Below, in pieces: positions 1 to 12,659 of a stretch of 64,000 bases of DNA (the first letter of the stretch is position 1; every line of letters starts with the position of its first letter). The translations under genes were made by a program, and so were the position numbers. The stretch spans positions 4,139,001 through 4,203,000 of the forward strand of contig CATNEN010000030.1 in NCBI GenBank assembly GCA_950097015.1, in the 5' to 3' direction. The notes under the pieces were generated by a model. That model made no database searches. It was given only the letters and a program-made list of their open reading frames with translations, and was not told the DNA's origin. This DNA is from Macrostomum hystrix. Taxonomy: Eukaryota > Platyhelminthes > Macrostomidae.

Positions 1-120
1 TTAATTCACTTGGTCTATTATTGATCATGACTTATTATGCTGTGTTGTCATAAACTAACTGCTTGATCATTGTTCATATTGATCGGACATTGATCATGTT
101 GTTAAGGCATCAATCAGATT

Positions 121-2320
121 GGTCGGTCATGGATCATGCTGGTCGGTCATGGATCATGCTGGTCGGTCATGGATCATGCTGTTCGGTCATGGATCATGCT
201 GGTCGGTCATGGATCATGCTGGTCGGTCATGGATCATGCTGGTCGGTCATGGATCATGCTGGTCGGTCATGGATCATGCTGTTCGGTCATGGATCATGCT
301 GGTCGGTCATGGATCATGCTGGTCGGTCATGGATCATGCTGGTCGGTCATGGATCATGCTGGTCGGTCATGGATCATGCTGGTCGGTCATGGATCATGCT
401 GTTCGGTCATGGATCATGCTGGTCGGTCATGGATCATGCTGGTCGGTCATGGATCATGCTGGTCGGTCATGGATCATGCTGGTCGGTCATGGATCATGCT
501 GGTCGGTCATGGATCATGCTGTTCGGTCATGGATCATGCTGGTCGGTCATGGATCATGCTGGTCGGTCATGGATCATGCTGGTCGGTCATGGATCATGCT
601 GTTCGGTCATGGATCATGCTGGTCGGTCATGGATCATGCTGGTCGGTCATGGATCATGCTGGTCGGTCATGGATCATGCTGGTCGGTCATGGATCATGCT
701 GGTCGGTCATGGATCATGCTGTTCGGTCATGGATCATGCTGTTCGGTCATGGATCATGCTGTTCGGTCATGGATCATGCTGGTCGGTCATGGATCATGCT
801 GGTCGGTCATGGATCATGCTGGTCGGTCATGGATCATGCTGGTCGGTCATGGATCATGCTGGTCGGTCATGGATCATGCTGTTCGGTCATGGATCATGCT
901 GTTCGGTCATGGATCATGCTGGTCGGTCATGGATCATGCTGGTCGGTCATGGATCATGCTGTTCGGTCATGGATCATGCTGTTCGGTCATGGATCATGCT
1001 GGTCGGTCATGGATCATGCTGGTCGGTCATGGATCATGCTGTTCGGTCATGGATCATGCTGGTCGGTCATGGATCATGCTGGTCGGTCATGGATCATGCT
1101 GGTCGGTCATGGATCATGCTGTTCGGTCATGGATCATGCTGTTCGGTCATGGATCATGCTGTTCGGTCATGGATCATGCTGTTCGGTCATGGATCATGCT
1201 GGTCGGTCATGGATCATGCTGGTCGGTCATGGATCATGCTGTTCGGTCATGGATCATGCTGGTCGGTCATGGATCATGCTGGTCGGTCATGGATCATGCT
1301 GGTCGGTCATGGATCATGCTGTTCGGTCATGGATCATGCTGTTCGGTCATGGATCATGCTGTTCGGTCATGGATCATGCTGGTCGGTCATGGATCATGCT
1401 GGTCGGTCATGGATCATGCTGGTCGGTCATGGATCATGCTGGTCGGTCATGGATCATGCTGGTCGGTCATGGATCATGCTGTTCGGTCATGGATCATGCT
1501 GTTCGGTCATGGATCATGCTGGTCGGTCATGGATCATGCTGGTCGGTCATGGATCATGCTGTTCGGTCATGGATCATGCTGGTCGGTCATGGATCATGCT
1601 GGTCGGTCATGGATCATGCTGGTCGGTCATGGATCATGCTGGTTGGTCATGGATCATGCTGGTCGGTCATGGATCATGCTGGTCGGTCATGGATCATGCT
1701 GTTCGGTCATGGATCATGCTGGTCGGTCATGGATCATGCTGTTCGGTCATGGATCATGCTGGTCGGTCATGGATCATGCTGGTTGGTCATGGATCATGCT
1801 GGTCGGTCATGGATCATGCTGGTCGGTCATGGATCATGCTGGTCGGTCATGGATCATGCTGTTCGGTCATGGATCATGTTGGTCGGTCATGGATCATGCT
1901 GGTCGGTCATGGATCATTCTGGTCGGTCATGGATCATGCTGGTCGGTCATGGATCATGCTGGTCGGTCATGGATCATGCTGGTCGGTCATGGATCATGCT
2001 GTTCGGTCATGGATCATGCTGTTCGGTCATGGATCATGCTGGTCGGTCATGGATCATGCTGGTCGGTCATGGATCATGCTGGTCGGTCATGGATCATGTT
2101 GGTCGGTCATGGATCATGCTGGTCGGTCATGGATCATGCTGGTTGGTCATGGATCATGCTGGTCGGTCATGGATCATGCTGGTCGGTCATGGATCATGCT
2201 GGTCGGTCATGGATCATGTTGGTCGGTCATGGATCATGCTGTTCGGTCATGGATCATGCTGGTCGGTCATGGATCATGCTGGTCGGTCATGGATCATGCT
2301 GGTCGGTCATGGATCATGTT
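121..2320. repeat. 20-bp minisatellite, 110 tandem units
   Basis: The unit GGTCGGTCATGGATCATGCT repeats in unbroken 20-base register for 2200 bases; I see no insertion or deletion. Almost all variation is one G/T choice at unit position 2 (GGTC or GTTC), with a few other substitutions in the last third (for example near 1641, 1791, 1879, 1918, 2099). Because 20 is not a multiple of 3 and the unit has no stop in any forward frame, all three forward frames stay open and encode the same 20-residue periodic peptide. The long open frames here are therefore a by-product and not genes. G/T variants recur every six units around units 9, 15 and 21, and a 13-unit pattern starting at 721 recurs at 1321. 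Confidence 0.97.
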
Positions 2321-3063
2321 TGTGAATCATATAATAACAACATATACTAAGTTTAGAATCAGAGTTCCTTTACTGTACGTGCTACCCTAAGTAGTTTGGG
2401 CTTGGAACATCAGGCTCTTATGAGCTGTCTTTTTCGCGTTTCTCATTTCTCGCTCTTGTCGAGATTCTCAAAAAATCCATCATTTCATTTCATTCTGAGC
2501 TATGATGAATTATATTTTGCTTTTATCAATACTGATTACTGACAGTAGTCGCGCGTGTTTGTTATAGCATGCCTTCTCTCTCTATTCGATTCCTTGTTAA
2601 ACTGGAATGTCAAAATAGTGCGTTAGTTTTGACCGGGCCTGTTTTCTATATGAATATAGATGAAAGTAGTTGCTTTCTGATTTGATGTGAGGCACTGCCT
2701 CTAATGCGCTGCTTAACACTCTCACAACTGTGGCTATTTCAGCTAATCTGGATCTGGTATCAACTGATTAAACTTGACTCTGAACAATTGATAAGTAACT
2801 TACAAAAAGGCTAAAGAGTAATGTATTTTCAGAAAGTTTTTGAGTACTTTTTTAGTTTCTTGATTTATGGTGTCTCTTATTGACACACTCCTCTTATTAT
2901 ATGATAGTGTATAAATCCGTCATTCACCAACAATAAGATCGGTCTTAAATGATTTCCGTTAACAGTAGATTTTCCACCCTGGGACCACGGGGGGTATTTC
3001 AAATACCCACTACTTAATCTATTTATTCTAAACAATCATAGCCGACATGCTTACATTATGAGT
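2321..3063. other. non-coding spacer
   Basis: AT-rich sequence between two arrays with no credible exon, RNA gene or transposon similarity that I can see. Confidence 0.6.
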
Positions 3064-4779
3064 AGCTTCAATCCTAGAGGAAGCTAGTGGATAGCTTCAA
3101 TCCTAGAGAAAGCTAGTGGATACCTTCAATCCTAGAGGAAGCTAGTGGATAGCTTCAATCCTAGAGAAAGCTAGTGGATACCTTCAATCCTAGAGAAAGC
3201 TAGTGGATAGCTTCAATCCTAGAGGAAGCTAGTGGATAGCTTCAATCCTAGAGGAAGCTAGTGGATATAGCTTCAATCCTAGAGGAAGCTAGTGGATAGC
3301 TTCAATCCTAGAGAAAGCTAGTGGATACCTTCAATCCTAGAGAAAGCTAGTGGATACCTTCAATCCTTGAGGAAGCTAGTGGATAGCTTCAATCCTAGAG
3401 GAAGCTAGTGGATACCTTCAATCCTAGAGAAAGCTAGTGGATAGCTTTAATCCTAGAGGAAGCTAGTGGATACCTTCAATCCTAGAGAAAGCTAGTGGAT
3501 AGCTTTAATCCTAGAGGAAGCTAGTGGATACCTTCAATCCTAGAGGAAGCTAGTGGATACCTTCAATCCTAGAGAAAGCTAGTGGATAGCTTTAATCCTA
3601 GAGGAAGCTAGTGGATACCTTCAATTCTAGAGGAAGCTAGTGGATACCTTCAATCCTAGAGGAAGCTAGTGGATACCTTCAATCCTAGAGAAAGCTAGTG
3701 GATAGCTTTAATCCTAGAGGAAGCTAGTGGATAGCTTCAATCCTAGAGGAAGCTAGTGGATAGCTTCAATCCTAGAGGAAGCTAGTGGATACCTTCAATC
3801 CTAGAGGAAGCTAGTGGATACCTTCAATCCTAGAGGAAGCTAGTGGATACCTTCAATCCTAGAGGAAGCTAGTGGATACCTTCAATCCTAGAGGAAGCTA
3901 GTGGATAGCTTCAATCCTAGAGGAAGCTAGTGGATAGCTTCAATCCTAGAGGAAGCTAGTGGATACCTTCAATCCTAGAGGAAGCTAGTGGATACCTTCA
4001 ATCCTAGAGGAAGCTAGTGGATACCTTCAATCCTAGAGAAAGCTAGTGGATAGCTTTAATCCTAGAGGAAGCTAGTGGATACCTTCAATCCTAGAGGAAG
4101 CTAGTGGATACCTTCAATCCTAGAGAAAGCTAGTGGATAGCTTTAATCCTAGAGGAAGCTAGTGGATACCTTCAATCCTAGAGAAAGCTAGTGGATAGCT
4201 TTAATCCTAGAGGAAGCTAGTGGATACCTTCAATCCTAGAGAAAGCTAGTGGATAGCTTCAATCCTAGAGGAAGCTAGTGGATACCTTCAATCCTAGAGG
4301 AAGCTAGTGGATAGCTTTAATCCTAGAGGAAGCTAGTGGATACCTTCAATTCTAGAGGAAGCTAGTGGATACCTTCAATCCTAGAGGAAGCTAGTGGATA
4401 CCTTCAATCCTAGAGAAAGCTAGTGGATAGCTTTAATCCTAGAGGAAGCTAGTGGATGCCTTCAATCCTAGAGAAAGCTAGTGGATAGCTTTAATCCTAG
4501 AGGAAGCTAGTGGATAGCTTCAATCCTAGAGGAAGCTAGTGGATAGCTTCAATCCTAGAGGAAGCTAGTGGATAGCTTCAATCCTAGAGGAAGCTAGTGG
4601 ATAGCTTCAATCCTAGAGAAAGCTAGTGGATAGCTTCAATCCTAGAGGAAGCTAGTGGATAGCTTCAATCCTAGAGGAAGCTAGTGGATAGCTTCAATCC
4701 TAGAGGAAGCTAGTGGATAGCTTCAATCCTAGAGGAAGCTAGTGGATAGCTTCAATCCTAGAGGAAGCTAGTGGATAGT
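3064..4779. repeat. 29-bp minisatellite, about 59 units
   Basis: The period is 29 bases, built from the blocks AGCTTCAATCCTAGAG and GAAGCTAGTGGAT. Variants alternate between TAGCTTC and TACCTTC and between GAGGAAG and GAGAAAG. One unit near 3265 carries a two-base insertion. Each canonical unit contains the inverted pair AGCTTC/GAAGCT around a 10-base loop and, across the unit junction, GCTA/TAGC around GTGGA, so both single strands can form serial small hairpins. No coding frame is supported. Confidence 0.96.
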
Positions 4780-5355
4780 GGATTTGTTCGCTATTTTATT
4801 CCTTTTTAAATAGACACTCAAATGTTTCATTGATAAATCAGGTCCTTACATATCTCACCGGATGATTCGTAGACTTGTAATCCCTATTCATTTTTACTTA
4901 TTCATTATTGTATATTTTGCGAGGCTCAAAAGATCGTATGGGACAATATTGATGGGATCAGAATTGCTTATTAAGCCGCACGTGAAGTCTGACAGGTAAT
5001 ACTATATTTAATACCTAAAGCAATTAGTCGAATTTTCCTGTCAGTTTGCTTGGTGCAAAACAATGTCGACAGACGGATCGGGTGGCATTTGCGTGCGCGA
5101 GCTTAGATCCAGGACGGCGATTCTCGTTGATAGAAAATGAAGCCGGTTTCCTATGCATTGTATGTTCCAGCTTACCAGTAAAAAGGGATCGATTTCGTAG
5201 GCAAACAAGTTTCTTCGTTTCCATCGACGCCCCCTCAAATTTTTATTAATGAATTGTGATTGTGGGGTCAGTTACAGTGAGATAGGTTTGTGCTTTGCTT
5301 TATTTACGTGCAGAATTTTCGCTCTACACATATCGCTATCTCGCGAAATCGAAGG
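4780..5355. other. non-coding spacer
   Basis: Sequence between two arrays. Short open frames around 5024-5249 exist on both strands but lack homology, codon bias or splice context. Confidence 0.55.
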
Positions 5356-5975
5356 AATGCGTATTATCGATAACTCTGGGATTAGGAATGTGTATGATTG
5401 ATAACTCTGGGATTAGGAACGTGTATTATCGATAACTCTGGGATAAGAAATGTGTATGATTGATAACTCTGGGATAAGAAATGTGTATGATTGATAACTC
5501 TGGGATAAGAAATGTGTATGATTGATAACTCTGGGATAAGAAATGTGTATTATCGATAACTCTGGGATAATAAATGTGTATGATTGATAACTCTGGGATA
5601 AGAAATGTGTATTATCGATAACTCTGGGATAAGAAATGTGTATTATCGATAACTCTGGGATAAGAAATGTGTATGATTGATAACTCTGGGATAAGAAATG
5701 TGTATGATTGATAACTCTGGGATAAGAAATGTGTATGATTGATAACTCTGGGATAAGAAATGTGTATGATTGATAACTCTGGGATAAGAAATGTGTATTA
5801 TCGATAACTCTGGGATAAGAAATGTGTATGATTGATAACTCTGGGATAAGAAATGTGTATTATCGATAACTCTGGGATAAGAAATGTGTATGATTGATAA
5901 CTCTGGGTTAAGAAATGTGTATGATTGATAACTCTGGGATCAGAAATGTGTATGATAACTCTGGGATTAGGATTT
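5356..5975. repeat. 31-bp minisatellite, about 20 units
   Basis: Period 31, with the core GATAACTCTGGGATAAGAAA followed by TGTGTATGATT or TGTGTATTATC. The two linker forms alternate irregularly. The edges are more degenerate (GGATTAGGAA type), as is usual at array ends. Confidence 0.95.
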
Positions 5976-6931
5976 GTATTTTTGAAAATGTTGAACAGGG
6001 AATTTACTGTCGGCCGTTAAGCTACATTTAATATCTTATTGGGACACAATTAAGCATGTTATAAAATAGGCACGCAGGTTGGATAAGCTTTTCCAATGAC
6101 ATTCCAGACATGTCATTTGCCCAATCGAAGTTTTATTTGCATTTTACAAGCGGTTTACAATCGGCTGTACACTAAAGACAACAGAAATGCACAAGAATGC
6201 GACAAGACGCATGTGGCCAAAGTCAGCCGGCATGGTTACACAGAGAAAATATCGATCCAGCTCGTATAGAATGCAAAAGCCGAATTAACATAACAAAATA
6301 GCGGATACAATCGACGTCGTTAATCGCAAAAATCAAACTGAATTGCCCGCGGAAAAAAAAGAATGGAAACAGTGCCCGGGAAAAGACTTTCTACGAGCTA
6401 TGATTATAACGTTGGCATGCAGACGCATTTAGGATTTTTGCTAACCGAGATTATGTAAAATGCTGACATTAATTAGCAATCAAAAACATAACATTCGCGT
6501 CTATGTAAGTAAGCGTCCAAGTGTAGGTATTCTAAGCAGCACCATCATGAGTTATTGACTTCAGTAATTATTGATTCATTGAAAGAACCCAATGAACAGA
6601 TGAAACGCAGTTGTAAATATTCAACACAGGTTAAAAAGACAGCCGCAGTTCATGACGCGCGCGTGACTTGTATAGTGCAACTCCAGAAACAGTTTCAAAA
6701 ATTTGCTTGTGAATTTTTTTGTTTAATTTTGCTAACGCCCACACGGCTGGAGGTGTGGCTACAAACTATACAAACTATATCGAACCAACTGAAAAGCTGA
6801 CTAAAAACGATGTCATTTGTTTAAAATAGCACGCGCCAAATCTTACCTGGCAACATGCAGAGAAGAATGTGTGGCTTGAAAGCTCAGCATGCAAGGGGCA
6901 TCGATATGAATAAGGTATATGCATGATAGCG
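5976..6931. other. non-coding spacer downstream of a minus-strand gene
   Basis: About 950 bases, AT-rich, lying past the stop codon of the minus-strand membrane-protein gene and presumably holding its 3' UTR. I found no other gene. Confidence 0.5.
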
Positions 6932-8224
6932 TTAGCTGCAGCTGCTGCTGCTGTTGACCCGCAACTCGCAGATCTCAGTGTAGGGCGGCGGTGGATTCTC
7001 GAGGTCCTGCCGCTGCTGCTGCTGCGCCTGCTCGTAAGTCGGAGGAGCGGCAGTTGCAGTTGCGTCAGACGCCAGCGGCTGTTCTCGATAGCTGGGCAGA
7101 ATGAGGTCTGTGGGCGACACGACATTAATACTCTCCGCACAGCTCAGCGACAGAAAGGAGCCAGTCCGCTCCCGACTTCTTCGGTCCCGCCTGCGCCTCC
7201 GCCCGTTGCCTCCGCTGTCGTAGTCCGTGTCCTCCGCTCCGTTGTCAAAAAAGTCGTCGTCGTTTTCACTGGCGCTGCCACCACCGCCACCGCCGAAGTA
7301 GCCGAGCAAAAATCGGAGGCGCAGCTCACAGTCGCCAAAATCGATACCCAGACGAGACCTTAGCGAGTCGACACGGCGACCGATAAAAGCCCAGAGCCTG
7401 GAACAATGACCGCACAGGCGACAGCCGTATGCGGCCACAATGAGGCACATGAGCAAGAAGGCGCACACCAGAAGACTGTTCCACATTCGCTTCGTTGTTA
7501 GGCCACTTTCGTTAGCCAGGTCGCTTGGCTGGGCTGACATCGCTGCAGCTGGGTAGCACAGAGTTCTCCGGGCGCTGTCGCCGCCGCTGCCGCTAGGACA
7601 CGGGGGACTGGCAGCAGTTGAGCTGCACCATGCCGAGCATGGCCGGATCGGCGAGGGCCAGGAATCGCCGGAGCAGCGGCACTGGCAGGTTGCCACGCAC
7701 TCGGGTCCGATGCAGTCCAGGCCGATCCGTTCGAAATCTGGTGGACATTTTGCGCAGCCGCCAATTTTTGAGGCCACGGCACAGTCGCTCGGGTTCAGGA
7801 TGTTGGCGCAAGCGAAGTCACGCATGACCGTGTAGCTGCCCTTCGAACTCTTCGGCCCCTCTCGTTCTAGGTGAGCGCAGACGCAGCTGACGCCGGTGAG
7901 CGACCAGCACAGATCAATGCCGGCCTGCAGAGTTCGCTGCTGCCGGCTGCTGCGGTTGAACAGGCGCTGCACCAGGCGCTTCCTGGCGGGCAAGGACGCA
8001 TGCGCGGCCAGATCGGCCAGGCCGAGATCGCCTTTTGCGAGTCGTTGCAGAACTAGGTCCGCCGGCTGAGAATCGATTTCTTGCAGAGCTTGATGATCTG
8101 CATCATCGGGTCGCTGCAGGTTCGACCGCTGCTGCTGCTGGCGACTCGAGTTGCCCAGTTTACAGAGCAAGATAGCCAGAAGTAACAGAACTCCGGAGGC
8201 TGTTGTCAATCGTGCTGTTAGCAT
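6932..8224 (-). CDS. single-pass membrane protein with Cys-rich ectodomain and PPxY tail (unrecognised)
   Basis: A 430-residue open frame in one exon. I do not recognise the family. Residues 1-25 look like a signal peptide (hydrophobic stretch VLLLLAILL). A Gln-rich segment follows, then a Cys-rich region at about 106-203 with closely spaced cysteines (for example CVATCQCRC). One hydrophobic segment at about 248-267 (LLVCAFLLMCLIVAAYG) fits a transmembrane helix. The cytoplasmic side has a Gly run at 311-316, an acidic patch, a basic run (GRRRRRDRR), and then the PY-type motifs PPTY (394-397) and PPPY (412-415) plus LPSY (376-379). In other proteins PPxY binds WW domains of NEDD4-type ubiquitin ligases; that role here is inference. 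Possible N-glycosylation sites include NRSS and NESG. The GC-rich composition matches the other exons. An intron cannot be excluded. Confidence 0.7.
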   Translation of the reverse strand: MLTARLTTASGVLLLLAILLCKLGNSSRQQQQRSNLQRPDDADHQALQEIDSQPADLVLQRLAKGDLGLADLAAHASLPARKRLVQRLFNRSSRQQRTLQAGIDLCWSLTGVSCVCAHLEREGPKSSKGSYTVMRDFACANILNPSDCAVASKIGGCAKCPPDFERIGLDCIGPECVATCQCRCSGDSWPSPIRPCSAWCSSTAASPPCPSGSGGDSARRTLCYPAAAMSAQPSDLANESGLTTKRMWNSLLVCAFLLMCLIVAAYGCRLCGHCSRLWAFIGRRVDSLRSRLGIDFGDCELRLRFLLGYFGGGGGGSASENDDDFFDNGAEDTDYDSGGNGRRRRRDRRSRERTGSFLSLSCAESINVVSPTDLILPSYREQPLASDATATAAPPTYEQAQQQQRQDLENPPPPYTEICELRVNSSSSCS

Positions 8225-11200
8225 TTGCCGTTTGTCAAAATATCTCAGATTGGTAAATTTTCGATTGCTCTCAAGTCCTCAGTCATTAACTGCTCTTGGC
8301 AAATACGTCTCTTGTTGTTGTCAGCGCTGCTTTGTCTACATCACTGTGTATAGGCTCGCTTATGCAGCCAAAAGGAGGTGAGGTTGCAGGGTGCCCTCAG
8401 AAAGTGTTCCCTCAGAGAAGCGGGTGCAGGGATTGGGTGCTCAAGCATGGGATGCGGGCAATCACGCCTCGACTCAAATATGGGTGGACTCAGTGAAGCA
8501 GCTCAGATCTCTTCTTTTGCTTATCACAAATCATCTGTCTCCCTTCAGAGCTAGCAGGCTCAATCTTCTCTCTTGTCTTTCGTCTCCCTCACGGCCTGCC
8601 CGCCTTTCGCGACCTCATGTGCTACTCAGCCGCAGCTAGCCAATAGGATTGCAGCTGGTGAGAAAGTACAATGAGGGTGGTACGGTAGTTTTCTCTGTCC
8701 TGCCTCCACGGCGTGTACTCAGTTACGCTTCATTCTTCATCGTCATCTCGAAGCTCCCAAGCAGTCTCTGCGTATTCATTGACATCCCTTCCCACTGCTG
8801 TCTTCCCCACCTACCGAGTCCCTTTTCTTCGCGTGCGCGCGCGTGCGTGAGCTGTTTTCCCGTCTCCTTCTCGTCTTCTGCCGTCTCGTTGGGCAAGTCA
8901 TTCCTCCTCTTTCCTAAGCTCGCGCCAGCCAAATATTTCTCCCGTGCACCCTTCCTTCCCTCTTCTCTCCTTTCCGCATCCTTTCTCTCTATGGGTTTCG
9001 TCTGCAAGCAGCCACACCGGAGAGGGGAAAAATCGCGTGAGGCGCGATCCCTCTCCGCTGCTATTAGAGCCGCTGGCTAAAAAATGCAGGGGAATCAAGC
9101 AGCGGCTAGCCAGGGCGGAGCTGAGCGGCGGGCGTGGCCATCCCAGCAACAGCGGCCTGCTGAGACCCGGCCATCCCCAAGTCCTCTCCGCAATACCTTC
9201 ACTCATCTGCAGCCACCTCCCCCCTCACTCCGTTTTCAACGAGCCTGCAGCCGCAGTGACAATGACAGCAGGCGATCCCAAATAGCTTTCTAGCTGCCGG
9301 CTCATCTGCGTCCCAGCGAAGCCAGTCTTTGAGTTACAGCAGCTGTGGGCGCATGGCGTGGGGCGGGGATAAGTTGAAGGTGCAAATTAAGGCGGCGCTT
9401 CTACTTCCAAATAGAGAATGTTCTTCTTGCTCGTCTTGAGCAGGTGGGCGCTGAAAATTTCAAGTCTGCATGGAAGCTCTTCTTTTGCAGGATAATTAAA
9501 TAGACTCACGCAGGAAGCTTCTATATAGTTTGTGCATTGGTTCCGTCGATCGGTCTTTTTCTGATTTCCAACGCATTTTAACTCCGGGATACTTTAGGTT
9601 TGAACCAACTTGAAGCATTTGGCCAATTTTTTTGAGATTATATCTGCTTGGATTGATCTAAAATAGCCCAAACCAGTAAGTAATCTGCTTATTATAAAAA
9701 TACTATAAAAATATTAAAGACATAGTCTGCTCAAAATAGTATTTTCATGCTGTTAAAACTGAAATCTGATTCATTGTGGCTTACTTTAACAAATATTTTT
9801 GTCGAAAAAAGTGCAGATTCGGTTTAGTGTTGTTTCCGTAAAGCGTTGGGTCATCAATGAAATAACTTACTCGTATTTTAAGGTGCAATCACTGAATTGC
9901 AGATTACAACTGATTCCTTTTTAACCATTCGCGATTAGCATGTGAATGTCCCGGAATAATACAGGAAATTTACATTATAATTTGTTGGCCAGTTTTTTAG
10001 CTAGGCGAAGTTACTCCGGTAAAATGTAGAAAAAAACAAAAACTCTACCTTTTCTTTTTACATAGGAAATAAAAACAAACATTTTGAGCAAAATAGTTTT
10101 GTCCAAGTTTATTAGGCCTATCTGTAATCTTAAATCTCTGAAAGATTATGCATTGCATAGCTGTCTCGTTTTAACTTCAGATAACCATTCAATATTTGAT
10201 CGGGTCTCAGACGCTAACGGGCATGCTAACTGCTTAAACTATCTATATCTAGATCTCATAAACTTTCATAACATTCTTTGCCTTACAAATTGCAGATTAA
10301 TTATAAAACTGGAAATATTTTAATTTAGGCATGTTGTTAGACACATATCGTTCTTTTTAGAGATGTTTTTAGAGATGTTTATTTCCGACTGAGATTTAAT
10401 ACTTTTATTAACTGCTTAAACATGACAATCTATAAAATTTGAAACTTCAAGTTATTTAATATTAGGCTTATGGTGATATACATAAATATGACATCATTTC
10501 ATTGAAAATGTGCGATACATGATGCAAGTACACCAATTTAGAAATTCAAAACAATTTTTTATTCATACTAATCAAATAAAGTAGGTTAATGTGTATAGAC
10601 AGCTTATCGTAAAAACTGTTTAATCAGATATAAATATATTTTTAATTGTCAGCCTTGCCAGCTATGAAGGGATTCGAGGTAGAGCAAAAACATACACTGC
10701 TTGTGTTCAAGTTCTGTTCTAATATGTTCTATATTTCGGAGACTAATAATTCAAAAATTATCTTATAACTAACTCATAAACATCTTTAGTTATTTTCTTT
10801 TATCTACTTATTATTACAAATTCGAATTGGTACCATTATATATTTTATATGGTAGCATTATATGTTCAATATGGCCAATATTTATCCTTTTCATTACTTG
10901 CACTGGGATCTTACTGTATTTATTTCTATATTCCTTTTTTACTCTTTATCTTTTACTATTTATACTATTTACTCTTTTTTACTCTATTTGTCCCTCTCTA
11001 TCTCTCTTTATCAACCTTTATCATTTTCTATTAAGTTTTTTCACTTCTTGAGGTACTCTTTATTGCTCTTCAGTTATTTGTCAGTCCGTCTTAGGCTTCA
11101 CCAGTGGATCTAGGGTTACTGCTTTCCTCCTTTCACTGTACTCACTTCTCTTTCTCAATGTTTCTTGAAATTAATTTTTAAGACAAACACCCATCTTCCA

Positions 11201-12648
11201 TTTCCTCCACTATACTAAAAATGAAAATCTTGCTTGCTTGGTTGCTTGTAATTGATTTTCTCCCAAATGGCTCAACCAATTTTCACCATTTCTTCACCAA
11301 AAGATGCCAAATGTGGGCACACTTATACACATATTTTTATTAAGCTTAACTTTATTGCTAAGGGGATTAAATATTTGAAAAACTTGAAAAATGCTTTCGA
11401 AAGGATTTTTAATGCATTCAATCAGAGCCAGTTTTGTCAATGTGCATTCCACTGCCAATTTTAATGATTGCATCAGGGCCAGGGATCGCAACACCCCCTA
11501 GATGACTGAGTTAGAAGCCTACACAATCTGGACACAAATTTGAAATAAATGTACACAATCTAAGTGTACTCTATTTGTACAAAGCCAGAACTTTGAGAAT
11601 TCATTTTATAAGGCTACTTTTTGCATCCACAATCCAACAGTCGGAGTAGCCTATGTGTAGGCACTAGGAATAGGTTAGGCTAGGCGAAGTGTCCTTGGTT
11701 CAACTCTTCACTGCATCAAAAATTTAAATTAATTGTCAGTCAGTAGTGATGAATGCGAAGCAAATTTTGTAAAATTAATTTTGAAAATAAGGGGGAAACT
11801 TTTAATTCACTTTTGCATGGCAAAACCCGAGTTTGAATCCTGGCAAAACGAGAGTTTGAATCATAGCCAACCAGAGTCTGAATCATGGCAAAACCAGAGT
11901 TTGAATCATGACAAAACCCGAGTTTGAATCATGTGTTGTGGTTCACCTACATGTGCAGGTAGGCCTACAGCTAGGTTGGGTAAGCTGCCACTCCCCAGGT
12001 CCCCTGAAAAGCGCGCTCGACCCCCGTCCGGAGGAATGACAGAGAAACTCACAGTATCTCGGCTGATGCAACAGTTAGTAGCCGGTCGGTTTTATTTGTA
12101 CTAAAATAGACAGTCTCTTAACACCTGCAAAATAGACAGGTGGGCAGACGAGGTTAGCAGGGTCTAATTAACTGGGCACAACTATATAGCTAGGTTGGCA
12201 CCACAGAACTCCGGGCTTTAGCGACAAAACAAACAGGGGGTGGGGTAAGGCGGGTGAGATGTATACTGTCTAACAAAAGTTCTTGTACGGTTGCTTCTGT
12301 TGCTTCTAGTATCCATAATTTCCATCCGATTCAAATGAAAATTAGTGCAAATGAAAGCTGGGAATCTCTGCAACATTTTCTGTTTCACCGTATTTTTTTA
12401 TTCTGGAGTGGCTCGGAACAGCTTGCACAGACAGGTCGAATAAAAAAGTGACAGAATGACATAGAGCAAGCAGTCTATGGCCAACTTTCTTCACGCGCTG
12501 ACAAACTCCACAGAGTGCCTAGGAAGCCTTCTGTCGATCGATCGCTCTGTGTGTGGGGTTTGCTTTACTTCTTCACAGATAATCAGATATATTATGAACA
12601 GAAGGTAAACAAAAATGTAACACGGAAATTCTGGCAAAATCATTCACA
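8225..12648. other. long non-coding interval, no gene seen
   Basis: The part at 8225-9400 is pyrimidine-rich and moderately GC-rich and may include the promoter of the minus-strand gene ending at 8224. The part at 9400-12650 is AT-rich. Short open frames occur but none shows domain similarity. A short degenerate tandem repeat is listed separately near 11820. Confidence 0.5.
11820..11935. repeat. short degenerate tandem repeat
   Basis: About four imperfect copies of a roughly 25-base unit resembling CAGAGTTTGAATCATGGCAA. No coding value. Confidence 0.7.
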
Positions 12649-12659
12649 TCAGGGAAAAG

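Noticed and set aside
63-2390. Three overlapping open frames of 729-775 codons on the plus strand
   Set aside because: They are the same 20-bp repeat read in three frames; open only because the unit lacks stops.
3064-4779. CRISPR-like array (29-bp repeats)
   Set aside because: Units are directly abutting without unique spacers and the DNA is clearly animal; it is a minisatellite.
5024-5249. Small open frames on both strands
   Set aside because: 60-70 codons, mutually overlapping, no similarity or splice context.
8391-9293. Cluster of overlapping 70-140-codon frames on both strands
   Set aside because: Pyrimidine-rich low-complexity sequence; all frames overlap and none has a domain.
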